NCBI GenBank assembly: GCA_035708745.1
Contig: DASTFJ010000250.1
Span: 62,001 to 126,000 of the forward strand
DNA: 64,000 nt
From: JAMLHN01 sp035708745
GTDB taxonomy: Bacteria; Chloroflexota; Chloroflexia; Thermomicrobiales; UBA6265
Reading direction: 5' to 3'
Below the pieces are notes generated by a model, which worked only from the letters and a program-made list of their open reading frames with translations, searched no databases and was not told the DNA's origin. Within the stretch, counting starts at the first letter, position 1. Every line of letters begins with the position of its first letter. Below, piece after piece: positions 53,617 through 63,509 of this stretch. The position numbers and the translations under genes are program-made.

Positions 53617-56390
53617 GTAGCGCAGCCCCAGCTCGGGATGAGCATTGGTACAAAGATTCCGCTGCGTCGGTCTGTAAAGAGCTGGGCGTAACTCCCGACC
53701 GAGGATTGAGCCCAGACGACGCCGCCAAGCGACAGAGCGAATACGGCCCGAACAAGCTGGCGGAGCAACCGCCCGAGCCGACCTGGAAAGCATTTCTTAG
53801 GCAGTATCGCGACCTGATGCAACTCGTACTTATCGGCGTGGCAATCATCAGCATCGTCGCGCTGGACGATTTCGGCACCGGCATACTCATCTTTGGTCTG
53901 ACGGTCTTCAATGCGGTTCTGGGCGTGAACCAGGAAGGCAAGGCAGCCGAAAGCGTCGCCGCTCTTCGCAAGATGTTGGTGATGAAAGCCAAAGTGCGCA
54001 GGAGTGGCGAGATCGTGGAAATGCCAGCCGAGGAGCTGGTGCCGGGCGATGTCATCTCATTCGAGGCGGGCGACAAGGTGCCCGCTGACGGCCGTCTGAT
54101 CACCGCTGCTTCGCTCCAGATCGAGGAGGCCGGGCTGACCGGCGAGAGCGCACCGGTCGACAAGGACACCGCCGCCATTCCGGCCGAGAGTGTGCCGCTG
54201 GCTGACCGAATCAACATGGCGTTCATGAACACCACGGTCACCCGTGGGCGTGGCGAGATGGTGGTGACCGGTACCGGTATGAATACGGAGATGGGGCAGA
54301 TCTCCGGAATGCTGAGCGGGGTCAAGCAGGAAAAGACGCCACTCACCAAGCAGCTCGATCAGTTGACCATTGCCATCACGATCGCAGCAGCAGCGGCCCT
54401 GGTGTTCATTGTTGCGATTGGCCTGTACCGGGAGCAGTCCGCGCAGCAGATGTTCCTGCTCGGAATCAGCCTTGCCATTTCTGCCATTCCGACCGGTATG
54501 CCGGCGGTCGTCACCACCCTCTTGTCCATGGGCACGCAACAGCTGGCAGAGAAGGGGGCAATCGTCAAACGGCTCCGCTCGGTCGAAACCCTTGGGGCCA
54601 CCTCGGCGATTTGTTCCGACAAGACCGGTACCCTGACGTTGAACCAGATGACCGCGCGACAGTTGGTCATTCCGGGCCGCAAGTACGAAATCGACGGTGA
54701 GGGATACTCAACGAACGGGCGGATTTTGCGAGTAGCGGGTGAGGGGGAGCCGAACTTCGAGGAAATCCTGATGCCGATGGCGCTCGCCTGCGATGCGGTC
54801 GTGAACGATGGCGAGATCGTTGGCGATCCCACCGAAGCTGCGCTCGTCGTCCTGGCGGCGAAAGGCGGCATCGACGTCGGCGGCACACGTCGCGAATATC
54901 CACGAATTGCTGAGGTGCCATTCGATTCAGCGTACAAGTTCATGGCCACGTTTCACGATATGACCGGCAAAGATGGTGAACCGGTCGTGCAGTGCTACGT
55001 CAAGGGCGCGCCCGACGTGATCCTGTCCCGGTCGACCACAGCGCGTCTGGCGGATGGAAAGCTCGAGCCGTTATCGGGTTATCAACACACTGTTCTCGCC
55101 GAAAACGACCGGCTGGCCAGTGAAGGCCTGCGCGTGATGGCAGTCGCCGCGCGGGAGATTCCCAAGAAATCCTTCGATCCGGATGGCGACCTCATGAGCT
55201 GGGTGCAAGATCTGCAAATGCTGGCGCTTGTTGGCATCGTCGACCCACCCCGTAAAGAGGCCAGGGACGCGATTGCCCTCTGCAAAGACGCCGGGATCCG
55301 CATTCGCATGATCACCGGCGACCACGCAACTACCGCAGCGGCGATTGCCAAACAGTTGGGCATCCAAGGCGAAGCCATTACTGGCGCAGAATTCGCCGCA
55401 ATGAGCGACGAGGAGCTATCGAGCAGGTTGGCAGACATTGGGGTCGTTGCGCGCGTCGCGCCCGAGGACAAGGTCCGCCTGGTGGACATGCTGAAAAAAC
55501 AGAATAACGTCGTCGCCATGACCGGTGACGGAGTCAACGACGCGCCGGCATTGAAGCGCGCCGATATTGGTGTTGCCATGGGAATCACCGGCACCGAGGT
55601 CACCAAGGAAGCCGCGGAGATGATTCTTACCGATGATAACTTCGCGACGATCGTAAAGGCGGTCGAAGGTGGGCGCGGTCTCTACGACAACTTAATGAAG
55701 TATGTGCGCTTCCAGGTTGGGGTGCTTGTTGCCTTTATCGCGCTCTTCGTCTTGGCCGGCATCTTCGATATTGCAGACGGGATTCCCCTAAATCCCCTGC
55801 AGGTTCTCTGGATCAATTTCGCCATCGACGTTCCCATCGCCATCGGTCTCGGGTTCGATGCAGCTACCCCCGGTTTGATGAGCCGGTTGCCGCGGCGGGG
55901 CGATGCTTCGGTCTTGCCGCGATCGCTCGCGATTCGCCTCATCTCGGCCGGGCTCATCATGGCGATCACCGTTCTGGCGGTCGTCGCTTACGGCGAAGAC
56001 CACTACAACCTCGCGGTTGCATTGACGATGGGCGTTACGACGCTATCGCTCTGCCACGTGGTGGCAGCGATCACCACGCGGGACTCGGAACGAAGCGCAT
56101 TGTCGATGAACACCTTCGTTAATCGACGGTTCACGTATCTCACCATCCTGGTTCTCGCCTTGACCGTGCTCTCGACCGAGCTGGGAATCCTCCAGCGAAT
56201 TCTCGACACAGTGTCGATGACGCGCGACCAGTGGGGTATCTGCCTGATAGCCACTGGCATCCTTCTCGCGATCTACGAGGTAGCAAAGTTGATTCTGGGC
56301 CGCACCGGTTGGCTGAGCGTGTCGCCCGCGGCGCCGGTGATGGACCAGCCGGCAGCGTCGGTTGTCACTGGAGAAGTTGTCCCTGCCTGA
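53613..56390 (+). CDS. Cation-transporting P-type (P2/PMA-like) ATPase
   Basis: 925 aa. N-terminal cation_ATPase_N domain, actuator TGES (176-179), phosphorylation D336 in DKTGTLT, hinge GDGVNDAP (638-645), and about ten TM segments. The M4 ion-site motif, normally PEGLP in SERCA-type pumps, reads PTGMP (293-297), so the acidic Ca2+ ligand is missing. This points to another ion (H+, Na+, K+ or Mg2+). Translationally coupled to NhaC (ATGA) and 47 nt upstream of carbamate kinase, so ATP made by the ADI pathway may be spent by this pump. Confidence 0.92.
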   Translation: MSSAAPARDEHWYKDSAASVCKELGVTPDRGLSPDDAAKRQSEYGPNKLAEQPPEPTWKAFLRQYRDLMQLVLIGVAIISIVALDDFGTGILIFGLTVFNAVLGVNQEGKAAESVAALRKMLVMKAKVRRSGEIVEMPAEELVPGDVISFEAGDKVPADGRLITAASLQIEEAGLTGESAPVDKDTAAIPAESVPLADRINMAFMNTTVTRGRGEMVVTGTGMNTEMGQISGMLSGVKQEKTPLTKQLDQLTIAITIAAAAALVFIVAIGLYREQSAQQMFLLGISLAISAIPTGMPAVVTTLLSMGTQQLAEKGAIVKRLRSVETLGATSAICSDKTGTLTLNQMTARQLVIPGRKYEIDGEGYSTNGRILRVAGEGEPNFEEILMPMALACDAVVNDGEIVGDPTEAALVVLAAKGGIDVGGTRREYPRIAEVPFDSAYKFMATFHDMTGKDGEPVVQCYVKGAPDVILSRSTTARLADGKLEPLSGYQHTVLAENDRLASEGLRVMAVAAREIPKKSFDPDGDLMSWVQDLQMLALVGIVDPPRKEARDAIALCKDAGIRIRMITGDHATTAAAIAKQLGIQGEAITGAEFAAMSDEELSSRLADIGVVARVAPEDKVRLVDMLKKQNNVVAMTGDGVNDAPALKRADIGVAMGITGTEVTKEAAEMILTDDNFATIVKAVEGGRGLYDNLMKYVRFQVGVLVAFIALFVLAGIFDIADGIPLNPLQVLWINFAIDVPIAIGLGFDAATPGLMSRLPRRGDASVLPRSLAIRLISAGLIMAITVLAVVAYGEDHYNLAVALTMGVTTLSLCHVVAAITTRDSERSALSMNTFVNRRFTYLTILVLALTVLSTELGILQRILDTVSMTRDQWGICLIATGILLAIYEVAKLILGRTGWLSVSPAAPVMDQPAASVVTGEVVPA

Positions 56391-56437
56391 CACGGTCACT
56401 GCTTACCTCAGCGAGCGGTAAGCCCAGGAGGCTCCAC

Positions 56438-57349
56438 ATGCGAATTGTCATCGCACTTGGGGGAAATGCATTGCTCAAGCGTGGGCAGGCAATGTCCCAG
56501 GAAAACCAGCAAGCCAATGTGGAAACGGCCGCGCGGGCGATTGCCCCACTGGTCGCTGAACACGAAGTTGTTATCACACATGGGAATGGCCCCCAGGTTG
56601 GACTGCTCTCGCTCCAGTCGCATGCATATGAACGGGTAGATCCTTATTCGCTCGATGTGCTGGGAGCCGAGACCGAGGGAATGATCGGGTACATGCTCGA
56701 AAGGGAGCTAGGAAATCTGCTGCCCGCCGCGAAACCGCTCGCAACCATCCTGACCATGATCGAAGTCGACCCGAACGATCCCGCTTTTCGTGATCCGACC
56801 AAATTCGTCGGTCCCATTTATGAAAAAGCACAAGCAAACCAGATTGCCACCGAAAAAGGATGGGTGATGAAGCCGGATGGCGATCACTGGCGACGGGTTG
56901 TTCCCTCTCCAGCTCCGCGCAGGGTCTTCGAGATCCGTCCGATACGGTGGCTTCTGGAAAAGGGGGTATTGGTCATCTGTGCCGGTGGCGGTGGAATTCC
57001 AACGGCCTACACGCCGGGTCGCGAACGCGATCTCGAAGGTATCGAGGCCGTTATCGACAAGGACTTCGCCAGTGAGCTCCTTGCCCGGGATCTCGATGCC
57101 GACCTCTTCATTATGGCGACCGATGTCGATGGGGTCTATCGCGACTGGGGTACCCCTACCCAGATTCGAATCGATGAGATCCGAATTTCCGGTCTCGAGA
57201 CAAGCGATTTTCCAGCCGGGTCTATGGGTCCAAAAGTCGAGGCGGCCGCCCAGTTCGTTCGCCGAGCCGGCAAAGTCGCCGCCATCGGATCGCTCGATGA
57301 CATTCAGGGAATCGTGATGGGCACGAAGGGAACCCGCTTTGTCGCGTAA
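56438..57349 (+). CDS. arcC: Carbamate kinase
   Basis: 303 aa. Transfers phosphate from carbamoyl phosphate to ADP, producing ATP, ammonia and CO2: the ATP-yielding step of the ADI pathway. Motifs: MRIVIALGGNALLKRGQ at the start, HGNGPQVGLLSLQS, CAGGGGIPTAYT, VIDKDFASELLARDLDADLFIMATDVDGVY and the SMGPKVEAAAQF C-terminal segment. AGGAGG sits 6 nt before ATG 56438. A longer open frame upstream (from 56231) overlaps the P-ATPase and is a shadow. Confidence 0.97.
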   Translation: MRIVIALGGNALLKRGQAMSQENQQANVETAARAIAPLVAEHEVVITHGNGPQVGLLSLQSHAYERVDPYSLDVLGAETEGMIGYMLERELGNLLPAAKPLATILTMIEVDPNDPAFRDPTKFVGPIYEKAQANQIATEKGWVMKPDGDHWRRVVPSPAPRRVFEIRPIRWLLEKGVLVICAGGGGIPTAYTPGRERDLEGIEAVIDKDFASELLARDLDADLFIMATDVDGVYRDWGTPTQIRIDEIRISGLETSDFPAGSMGPKVEAAAQFVRRAGKVAAIGSLDDIQGIVMGTKGTRFVA

Positions 57350-57379
57350 TGACGGAAGTACCCCGGGCAGTGATGTAGC

Positions 57380-59011
57380 ATGAACGGCCGATCCGACGAC
57401 CTCGAGCTAGACCAGGCACCAGCAGCCGCGGCGGAACCAGGCGCGTTTTCCGCAACCGACCAACGACTTGCGCTGCTTCTCGCAGCCGCAATGTTCGTCC
57501 TGGTGGTCGATACCTCGTTGATGAACGTGTCGATCTCCGCCGTGGTGAAGGATCTCGACACCACCGTTAGTCGCCTTCAATCGACGATAGCTCTCGAAGC
57601 GCTGATTTCGGCGTCCTTCATTCTCATCAACAGCAAGATTGGCGATCTGATCGGTCGGAAACGCGCATACGTGCTTGGACTGCTCGCCTACGCGCTTGGT
57701 GCGCTTTCCATGGTCTTCTCCGAGAATCTGACGACGATCATCATCTTTTGGGCGGTGCTTGGAGGGTTGGGCGCTTCGTTGCTCCTGCCGGCCATGCAGT
57801 CGCTCATCCATGGCAACTTTGAGGGTGCCGCTCAAACTCGTGTCTATGCCATGGTTGGCGCTTCAGCAGCGATCGCGGCCGCCATCGGTCCGCTTATCGG
57901 CGGATTCATCACCACGTATCTCTCGTGGCGGGTTGGTTTCGCGCTCGAAGTCGTCATCATCGCGGCCGTGCTTTCCGGAATCAAATTAGTGAAGGACGTA
58001 CCGTACACAGGTGAGCGAGGGGTCGACATTCCCGGCGCGATTCTGTCGGTGATCGGGATGGGTGGGGTGGTCCTGGGGGTTCTGGTCTGGCAAGAAGGCG
58101 GCGAAGCGGTTGGGGCCCTGATCGTCATCGGCGCGTCCGCGATCGGCGGCTTGATCTATTGGTTGATGAGGCAGAAGCGTGCTGGCAAGCAAGCGCTGCT
58201 GGACATCGATCTGTTCCGATCGCCGCAGTATCGGCTGGGAATCTCGCAGCAGATGCTGCAGCAACTCGCGCTCGGGGGCGCCATGATTGCGCTGCCGATC
58301 TTCTTTCAGATGGTCCTGGAATACAACGCGATGAAATCCGGCCTATCGATCGCGCCGCTCTCATTGAGTATGTTTGGCGTTGCAATCATCGCCGGGAGAA
58401 GGGCGGGGCGGCGGCGGCCAGCGTCCATCGTTCGAGGCGGATTTCTCCTGCTGACCATCGGCGCCTTGTTGTTGATCTTCATCGTTCCCCGAGCGGAGAG
58501 CGGCTGGTCGTTCGCCCCGGCATTGATCGTCATGGGATGCGGGCTGGGACTGCTGGTCTCCCAACTGAACAACTACACCTTGGCTCCAATATCAGACGAC
58601 CGCATCAGCGAAGCCGCCGGCGTCAACTCAGCGGCCGGACAGTTCGGTCTGTCACTGGGCTTGGCCGTTGGGGGCGCAATCATGCTCGCGATGCTCTCTT
58701 GGGCATTCACTGACATTGCCAGCCAGAGCGAGGTGCTGACGCCTTCCGAGCAGACGCAGGTTGCGGACGCGCTGGAGAATGACGCTCAGGTCATGAGCAA
58801 CACGCAACTGGAGGAGCTTATTGTCAACGCTCCTCCGGAGACCGAAGCAGAAATTATTCGCATCAATACCGAAGCTCGTCCCCTTGCCCTGCAATTTGCT
58901 TTGCTCGTCCCGCTGATTGCCGGACTCGTCGGCCTGCTTCTCTCCTTCCGGATGATACGGCTTCCAGAACTCGGGAATGTTCCCGAGCGAAGCAACGTGC
59001 TCGGCGGGTGA
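57380..59011 (+). CDS. DHA2-type MFS transporter
   Basis: 543 aa with about 14 TM helices. Typical DHA2 motifs: FVLVVDTSLMNVSISAVVKDL in TM1, SKIGDLIGRKRAYVLGLL (motif A), and a proton-coupled antiporter-like C-half. Drug-type H+ antiporters export organic cations and metabolites; here it follows arcC by only 30 nt, so it is likely the last gene of the ADI operon. A role in exporting an ADI-linked compound or a toxic amine is possible but unproven. Confidence 0.88.
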   Translation: MNGRSDDLELDQAPAAAAEPGAFSATDQRLALLLAAAMFVLVVDTSLMNVSISAVVKDLDTTVSRLQSTIALEALISASFILINSKIGDLIGRKRAYVLGLLAYALGALSMVFSENLTTIIIFWAVLGGLGASLLLPAMQSLIHGNFEGAAQTRVYAMVGASAAIAAAIGPLIGGFITTYLSWRVGFALEVVIIAAVLSGIKLVKDVPYTGERGVDIPGAILSVIGMGGVVLGVLVWQEGGEAVGALIVIGASAIGGLIYWLMRQKRAGKQALLDIDLFRSPQYRLGISQQMLQQLALGGAMIALPIFFQMVLEYNAMKSGLSIAPLSLSMFGVAIIAGRRAGRRRPASIVRGGFLLLTIGALLLIFIVPRAESGWSFAPALIVMGCGLGLLVSQLNNYTLAPISDDRISEAAGVNSAAGQFGLSLGLAVGGAIMLAMLSWAFTDIASQSEVLTPSEQTQVADALENDAQVMSNTQLEELIVNAPPETEAEIIRINTEARPLALQFALLVPLIAGLVGLLLSFRMIRLPELGNVPERSNVLGG

Positions 59012-59055
59012 ATTCGGCATATATCCGAGCGTCGCGCGTCGGATCGATTGGACCA

Positions 59056-59068
59056 GTGAACGGTTCAC
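59056..59068. repeat. 13-bp palindrome GTGAAC-G-GTTCAC
   Basis: Perfect palindrome about 50 nt upstream of the DUF1269 gene at 59117 and 45 nt past the MFS stop. It could be a regulator-binding site. No other evidence. Confidence 0.4.
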
Positions 59069-59116
59069 AGTGAGGAATTCATCGATCGGCCGAAGTGCAA
59101 GAAAGGTAAACGCACC

Positions 59117-59614
59117 ATGGCAAATCTCATTGCGGTCACCTACCCCGACCCGGAAACAGCCAAGAAAGCGATGGAACGGGTGGATTGGGCAGATTTCGAC
59201 GGGCAGGTCAATGTGCTCGATGCCTGCTGGATGGCAAACGACGGTGGCGAGGTCATCGTCAACCCCCAGGGTCACCCGGTTGTGGAGAGAGCGGCCCTGT
59301 ACGGAGCCATGGGGCTCATGATCGGTGCGTTGTTCGCCATTCCTGTCGCCGGCCTCGCAGCCGGAGCAGCAATGGGTGGTTATCGGGGCAAGCAGAAAGG
59401 CCAGCACTTCGACGATGAATTCGCCGAGTCGATCAAATCGATTGTCGCCCAGGGTGGCTCAGCTATCGTGGTGCTTTATGAAGAGGGAGCGGATACCGAG
59501 AGGGCGGGTGCAGATCTGGCTCAGCTGGGAGGTACTGTGCACAGCACCACGATTTCCAACGAAGAATTGGCCGGAATTCAAGCGGCGCTCGATCGATCTG
59601 ACGCTAACCGTTGA
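59117..59614 (+). CDS. DUF1269 family protein (copy 3)
   Basis: 165 aa. N-terminal IAVTYPDPETAKKAMERVDW pattern, a membrane hairpin (GAMGLMIGALFAIPVAGLAAGAAMGG), and the C-terminal VAQGGSAIVVLYEEGAD region with a tail. Same architecture as the copies at 29210 and 38353. Start ATG 59117 follows AAAGGT. Function unknown; a candidate operator precedes it. Confidence 0.88.
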   Translation: MANLIAVTYPDPETAKKAMERVDWADFDGQVNVLDACWMANDGGEVIVNPQGHPVVERAALYGAMGLMIGALFAIPVAGLAAGAAMGGYRGKQKGQHFDDEFAESIKSIVAQGGSAIVVLYEEGADTERAGADLAQLGGTVHSTTISNEELAGIQAALDRSDANR

Positions 59615-59781
59615 GCAGGTTTGGGGGGCTTTCCAATGGAAGAGTTGAGATCGAGCGCTGACGCCCGAAATGGGGCGGTGGATGGATTGTGCCCAGGTCG
59701 GCTGCCCCGAAGCATTACACGTCGGAACTGACGTCGTGACCAAGTGAAAGCGTCTCCCGTCCGTATCTAAGGAGAAGAATC

Positions 59782-60480
59782 ATGAACGCATCGTACCAAG
59801 GGAAGCGGCGCAGTGGATGGAGAATCTGGATTCTGTCGGTCGTTGGTATCGCATCTTTGCTCGCTTTGCCAATAGCTCGGTCGAGCGCCCAGGATGCGAC
59901 ACCGACAGCTGTCTTGTCGTCCGATCCAGCAAATTGCATTACCGACCCGATTTCGACCGACCACATGTCCGAACTGCTAGCGACACCCGTTGCAACGCCG
60001 GATTGGCCGGTATCGGATGGCGGTGTCGTGGTGTTGCCCACAGGGGTTCCGTCGGATGATGCAGAGCTCACCGCGGTGGCATCGACGATCGAACAATTGT
60101 GGTCGTGCAATAACGCCCGGAACAAGGGCGCCGTCTACGCGTTATTCACAGATGAGGCCATCCAGGAAACCATCGGCTTCACGGAGGCGGGATCCTGGGA
60201 CGCGGCAGACCTGCGAGCCGATGTCGCCGCAGCGCTAACGCCGGGTGAACCTCGCACTCAAGAAGAATGGGCGAAGATCGATGCAATCGTCAGCGCCACC
60301 ACCTACTCCGATGGACAGGTCGGGGTGCTGATTCTGAATTCCGATCCGCTGGTAGCGGATGGAGATCAGGTGCTCGATTACTTTCGATTCGTGATCACCG
60401 ACGGCATAGCCAAGGTGAGCGCGGTTGTGCTCGATCCCTATGACCTCACCTCAGGATACGGCTTCGAAAAGGCTGCCTAG
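59782..60480 (+). CDS. Secreted protein, possible SnoaL-like/NTF2 fold
   Basis: 232 aa. Signal peptide (IWILSVVGIASLLALPIARS) before AQDATPT, so exported. The mature part, about 120-205, looks like a small alpha-beta barrel (STIEQLWSCNNARNKGAVYALF, LFTDEAIQETIGF, VLDYFRFVITDGIAKVSAVV), recalling SnoaL/NTF2-like proteins; no catalytic residues can be assigned. AAGGAG precedes the ATG by 8 nt. Followed after 42 nt by a 10-bp inverted repeat. Confidence 0.7.
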   Translation: MNASYQGKRRSGWRIWILSVVGIASLLALPIARSSAQDATPTAVLSSDPANCITDPISTDHMSELLATPVATPDWPVSDGGVVVLPTGVPSDDAELTAVASTIEQLWSCNNARNKGAVYALFTDEAIQETIGFTEAGSWDAADLRADVAAALTPGEPRTQEEWAKIDAIVSATTYSDGQVGVLILNSDPLVADGDQVLDYFRFVITDGIAKVSAVVLDPYDLTSGYGFEKAA

Positions 60481-60522
60481 GTCGCCAGACGAAGGGCGTG
60501 CAGCCCGATGCGAATGATACGG

Positions 60523-60559
60523 ATCTACCCTGGCGGCGCTGAACGTCGACAGGGTAGAT
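60523..60559 (+). terminator. 10-bp inverted repeat after the secreted protein
   Basis: ATCTACCCTG (60523-60532) and CAGGGTAGAT (60550-60559) are exact complements separated by 17 nt. There is no T-tract. The 303-nt gap 60481-60783 before the glucosidase start contains this element and possibly the upstream in-frame extension of that gene. Confidence 0.5.
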
Positions 60560-60783
60560 ACCGAGAACCGCGCAGTCGATCCCAACCTCCCCATCGTTGA
60601 AGACCGCAGGCAACGCCGATGGACCCAGCCAGCGAAAAAACAATCGCACGACGCCTCGCGGATCGAGCGGCCGTGTTGGGGCAGCGTGGACGCCACCTTG
60701 CCGTTTCCAACCCTTCGGGGCATCGCGAGCAGTATGCATCGTGGCCGGCAAGCCACTTGATTCAGGGTCGAAAGCAGCCAGGC

Positions 60784-63456
60784 ATGAAAGCAATTGCAGA
60801 GGTCGTCCCACAGTTCGGCGAGCATATTGATGCAGGTTGGAGACGATGGGGACCATATCTTTCTGAGCGGCAGTGGGGAACGGTTCGTGAGGATTATTCG
60901 GAACACGGAGAAGCATGGGACGCTTTACCCCACGATCATGCCCGCTCGCGGGCCTATCGGTGGGGAGAAGATGGATTACTTGGCATTTCCGACGACCGGC
61001 AGCTTCTCTGCTTCGCCGTTTCGCTATGGAATGGAGTGGATCCAATCCTCAAGGAACGGCTGTTCGGCCTGACCGGTAGCGAGGGCAATCACGGAGAAGA
61101 CGTCAAGGAGTACTACTACTACCTCGACGCGACACCAACGCATTCCTATCTCAAGGGTCTCTACAAGTATCCACAGCGGCCATTTCCCTATCGCGATCTC
61201 GTGGAGACAAACCAGAGCCGCGGAAAGCACGACCCGGAATACGAGCTTATCGACACTGGAGCGTTCGCCGACGATCGCTATTTCGACGTTCTTGTCGAAT
61301 ATGTCAAAGTCGGCCCTACCGACATCCTCATTCATATAGGCGCAACAAACCGCGGTCCCGACGCGGCAAAACTTGAAGTATTACCGACGCTCTGGTTCCG
61401 AAACACATGGAGTTGGGGCCGGGACGACCGTCGTCCTGAATTGAGAGCGGTGGCGCTTCCGGGAGCGGGATACGCATTGGTCCATGCCCAGCATCCTGTG
61501 CTCGAGGACTATTGGCTCTCCTGCTCAGCAGAGCCTGAGCTGCTGTTCACCAATAATGAAACCAATCTCGAGCGGCTGTGGGGTGTGCCAAATCCGGGGC
61601 CGTTTGTCAAAGATGGCATTGGAGCCGCCATCGTGGACATGGCGCCCCATACGGTGAACCCGAACGCGACGGGCACAAAAGTCGCGGCTCGCTACACCCT
61701 GGAAATCGGCCCACAAGCGACATGTTCAATCTTTCTTCGAATCTCGAGCGAGCGCGGCGAAGACCCGTTCGCCGACTGCGACCGAATCTTCGATTGGCGT
61801 CGTGCTGAGGCAGATACCTTCTATGCGTCTTTGTCCGGACCGTCCAGATCGAAAGACGAAGCAAATGTTCAGCGGCAGGCACTCGCCGGATTGATTTGGA
61901 GCAAGCAGTACTTCAACTTCGACGTCAGCGAATGGTTGGACGGCGATCCGTCTGGTCCTACCCCTCCCGAGGCACGGCAGAACGGCCGCAACGCGCGCTG
62001 GCGACACCATCGTAGTGCCGACGTGATCTCTATGCCCGACAAATGGGAATACCCCTGGTATGCGGCCTGGGATCTGGCGTTTCACACCATGGCGTTTGGA
62101 CTGGTCGATGCGGAATTCGCCAAGGAACAGCTTCTACTTCTGACGAATGAGCGATACATACATCCAAGCGGCCAACTCCCTGCCTACGAATGGGCATTCA
62201 GTGACGTCAACCCGCCCGTACACATTCTTGCGGCGCGAGCACTGGTCATGATGGAAATGGCGCGAGGCGAACGAGCCGATCGTGAGTTTCTGTCCCGGAT
62301 CTTCCACAAGCTGCTGCTCAATTTCACCTGGTGGGTCAATCGTAAGGATCCCAGCGATCGCAATCTCTTTGAAGGCGGCTTCCTCGGGCTCGACAACATC
62401 AGCGTTATCGACCGGAGCATGCAGCTTCCGGAGGATTTGACTTTGCAGCAGGCGGACGGCACGGCCTGGATGTCGACCTTCTGCCTGGGAATGGTGTGGG
62501 CCGCACTCGTTTTGGCCGAAGATGCGCCGGTGTATGCCGATCTGGCAACGACATTCTTCGAGCATTACATGTCTATCGGCGACGCACTCAATGGATTCAG
62601 CGAGGGTGCATCAGGCCTTTGGGACGAAGAAGACGGCTTCTACTATGACGCAATTCAACGTTCCGACGGCGAGCGAAGGCCACTTAAGGTCCGTTCGCTG
62701 GTCGGCCTTCTCCCCATTGTGTCGGCCATTTCTTTAGACGATACACAGGCAAAGCGGCTCGCCCGAACGGTGCCGGTCGTTATCGGTACTATGACCGATC
62801 ATCTCGGACGCCATCCGGAGCGGGCGCCGATGATGCAATCCCGTCTGACCGAGGATGGCTCCGAGATTCGAATGCTGACACTCGTTCCTGAAGAACGATT
62901 GCGTCGGGTTCTCACCCGCATCTTTGATCCGGACGAATTTCTCGGCGAGTACGGCATTCGTGCAATAAGCCGGTATCACCTTGAACATCCATATGAGCTC
63001 GACGCCCGCGGCCAGCACCTGACCGTTCAATACGAGCCCGCAGAATCGACGACCGGTATGTTCGGGGGAAACTCCAACTGGCGCGGACCCATCTGGTTTC
63101 CGATGAACTTCATGGTGGTGCAGGGTCTCCGCAATCTCGGTTGCTACTACGGCCAGACCTTCCAGATCGAGTATCCGACTGGTTCCGGAACGCTTATGGC
63201 TCTGAGCGAGATCGCCGATGACCTCGCCCAGAGACTCGTTTCGATCTTCCTGAGGGATGAATCCGGCAGACGACCGGTATTTGGTGGCGTCGGTGTCATG
63301 CAGCACGATCCAAACTGGCGCGACCACCTGCTGTTCTACGAGTACTTCCATGGTGACAACGGAGCCGGCATCGGCGCGAGCCACCAGACTGGTTGGACTG
63401 CCCTGGTTGCCAACCTCATCGAATCCCAAGGGCCATTCCGCGGCTCAACGGATTAG
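60784..63456 (+). CDS. Glucosidase, GH63/MGH1-like glycoside hydrolase
   Basis: 890 aa from ATG 60784; the frame opens at ATG 60619 but the extra 55 residues do not resemble the family, whose usual length is about 870-900 aa. N-terminal WRRWGPYLSERQWGTVREDYS, YRWGEDGLLGI, KERLFGLTGSEGNHGEDVKEY and TPTHSYLKGLYKYPQ are family hallmarks. The (alpha/alpha)6 catalytic domain includes PDKWEYPWYAAWDLAFHTM, which holds an acidic residue at the expected general-acid position. Hydrolyses alpha-glucosides such as trehalose or glycogen-derived oligosaccharides; exact substrate unknown. It precedes a debranching enzyme gene by 53 nt. Confidence 0.92.
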   Translation: MKAIAEVVPQFGEHIDAGWRRWGPYLSERQWGTVREDYSEHGEAWDALPHDHARSRAYRWGEDGLLGISDDRQLLCFAVSLWNGVDPILKERLFGLTGSEGNHGEDVKEYYYYLDATPTHSYLKGLYKYPQRPFPYRDLVETNQSRGKHDPEYELIDTGAFADDRYFDVLVEYVKVGPTDILIHIGATNRGPDAAKLEVLPTLWFRNTWSWGRDDRRPELRAVALPGAGYALVHAQHPVLEDYWLSCSAEPELLFTNNETNLERLWGVPNPGPFVKDGIGAAIVDMAPHTVNPNATGTKVAARYTLEIGPQATCSIFLRISSERGEDPFADCDRIFDWRRAEADTFYASLSGPSRSKDEANVQRQALAGLIWSKQYFNFDVSEWLDGDPSGPTPPEARQNGRNARWRHHRSADVISMPDKWEYPWYAAWDLAFHTMAFGLVDAEFAKEQLLLLTNERYIHPSGQLPAYEWAFSDVNPPVHILAARALVMMEMARGERADREFLSRIFHKLLLNFTWWVNRKDPSDRNLFEGGFLGLDNISVIDRSMQLPEDLTLQQADGTAWMSTFCLGMVWAALVLAEDAPVYADLATTFFEHYMSIGDALNGFSEGASGLWDEEDGFYYDAIQRSDGERRPLKVRSLVGLLPIVSAISLDDTQAKRLARTVPVVIGTMTDHLGRHPERAPMMQSRLTEDGSEIRMLTLVPEERLRRVLTRIFDPDEFLGEYGIRAISRYHLEHPYELDARGQHLTVQYEPAESTTGMFGGNSNWRGPIWFPMNFMVVQGLRNLGCYYGQTFQIEYPTGSGTLMALSEIADDLAQRLVSIFLRDESGRRPVFGGVGVMQHDPNWRDHLLFYEYFHGDNGAGIGASHQTGWTALVANLIESQGPFRGSTD

Positions 63457-63509
63457 GCGTTCAGAGCTCGCGGTGATTGGCCCGATCGGGCGCCAAAGGA
63501 ACTCACGAA

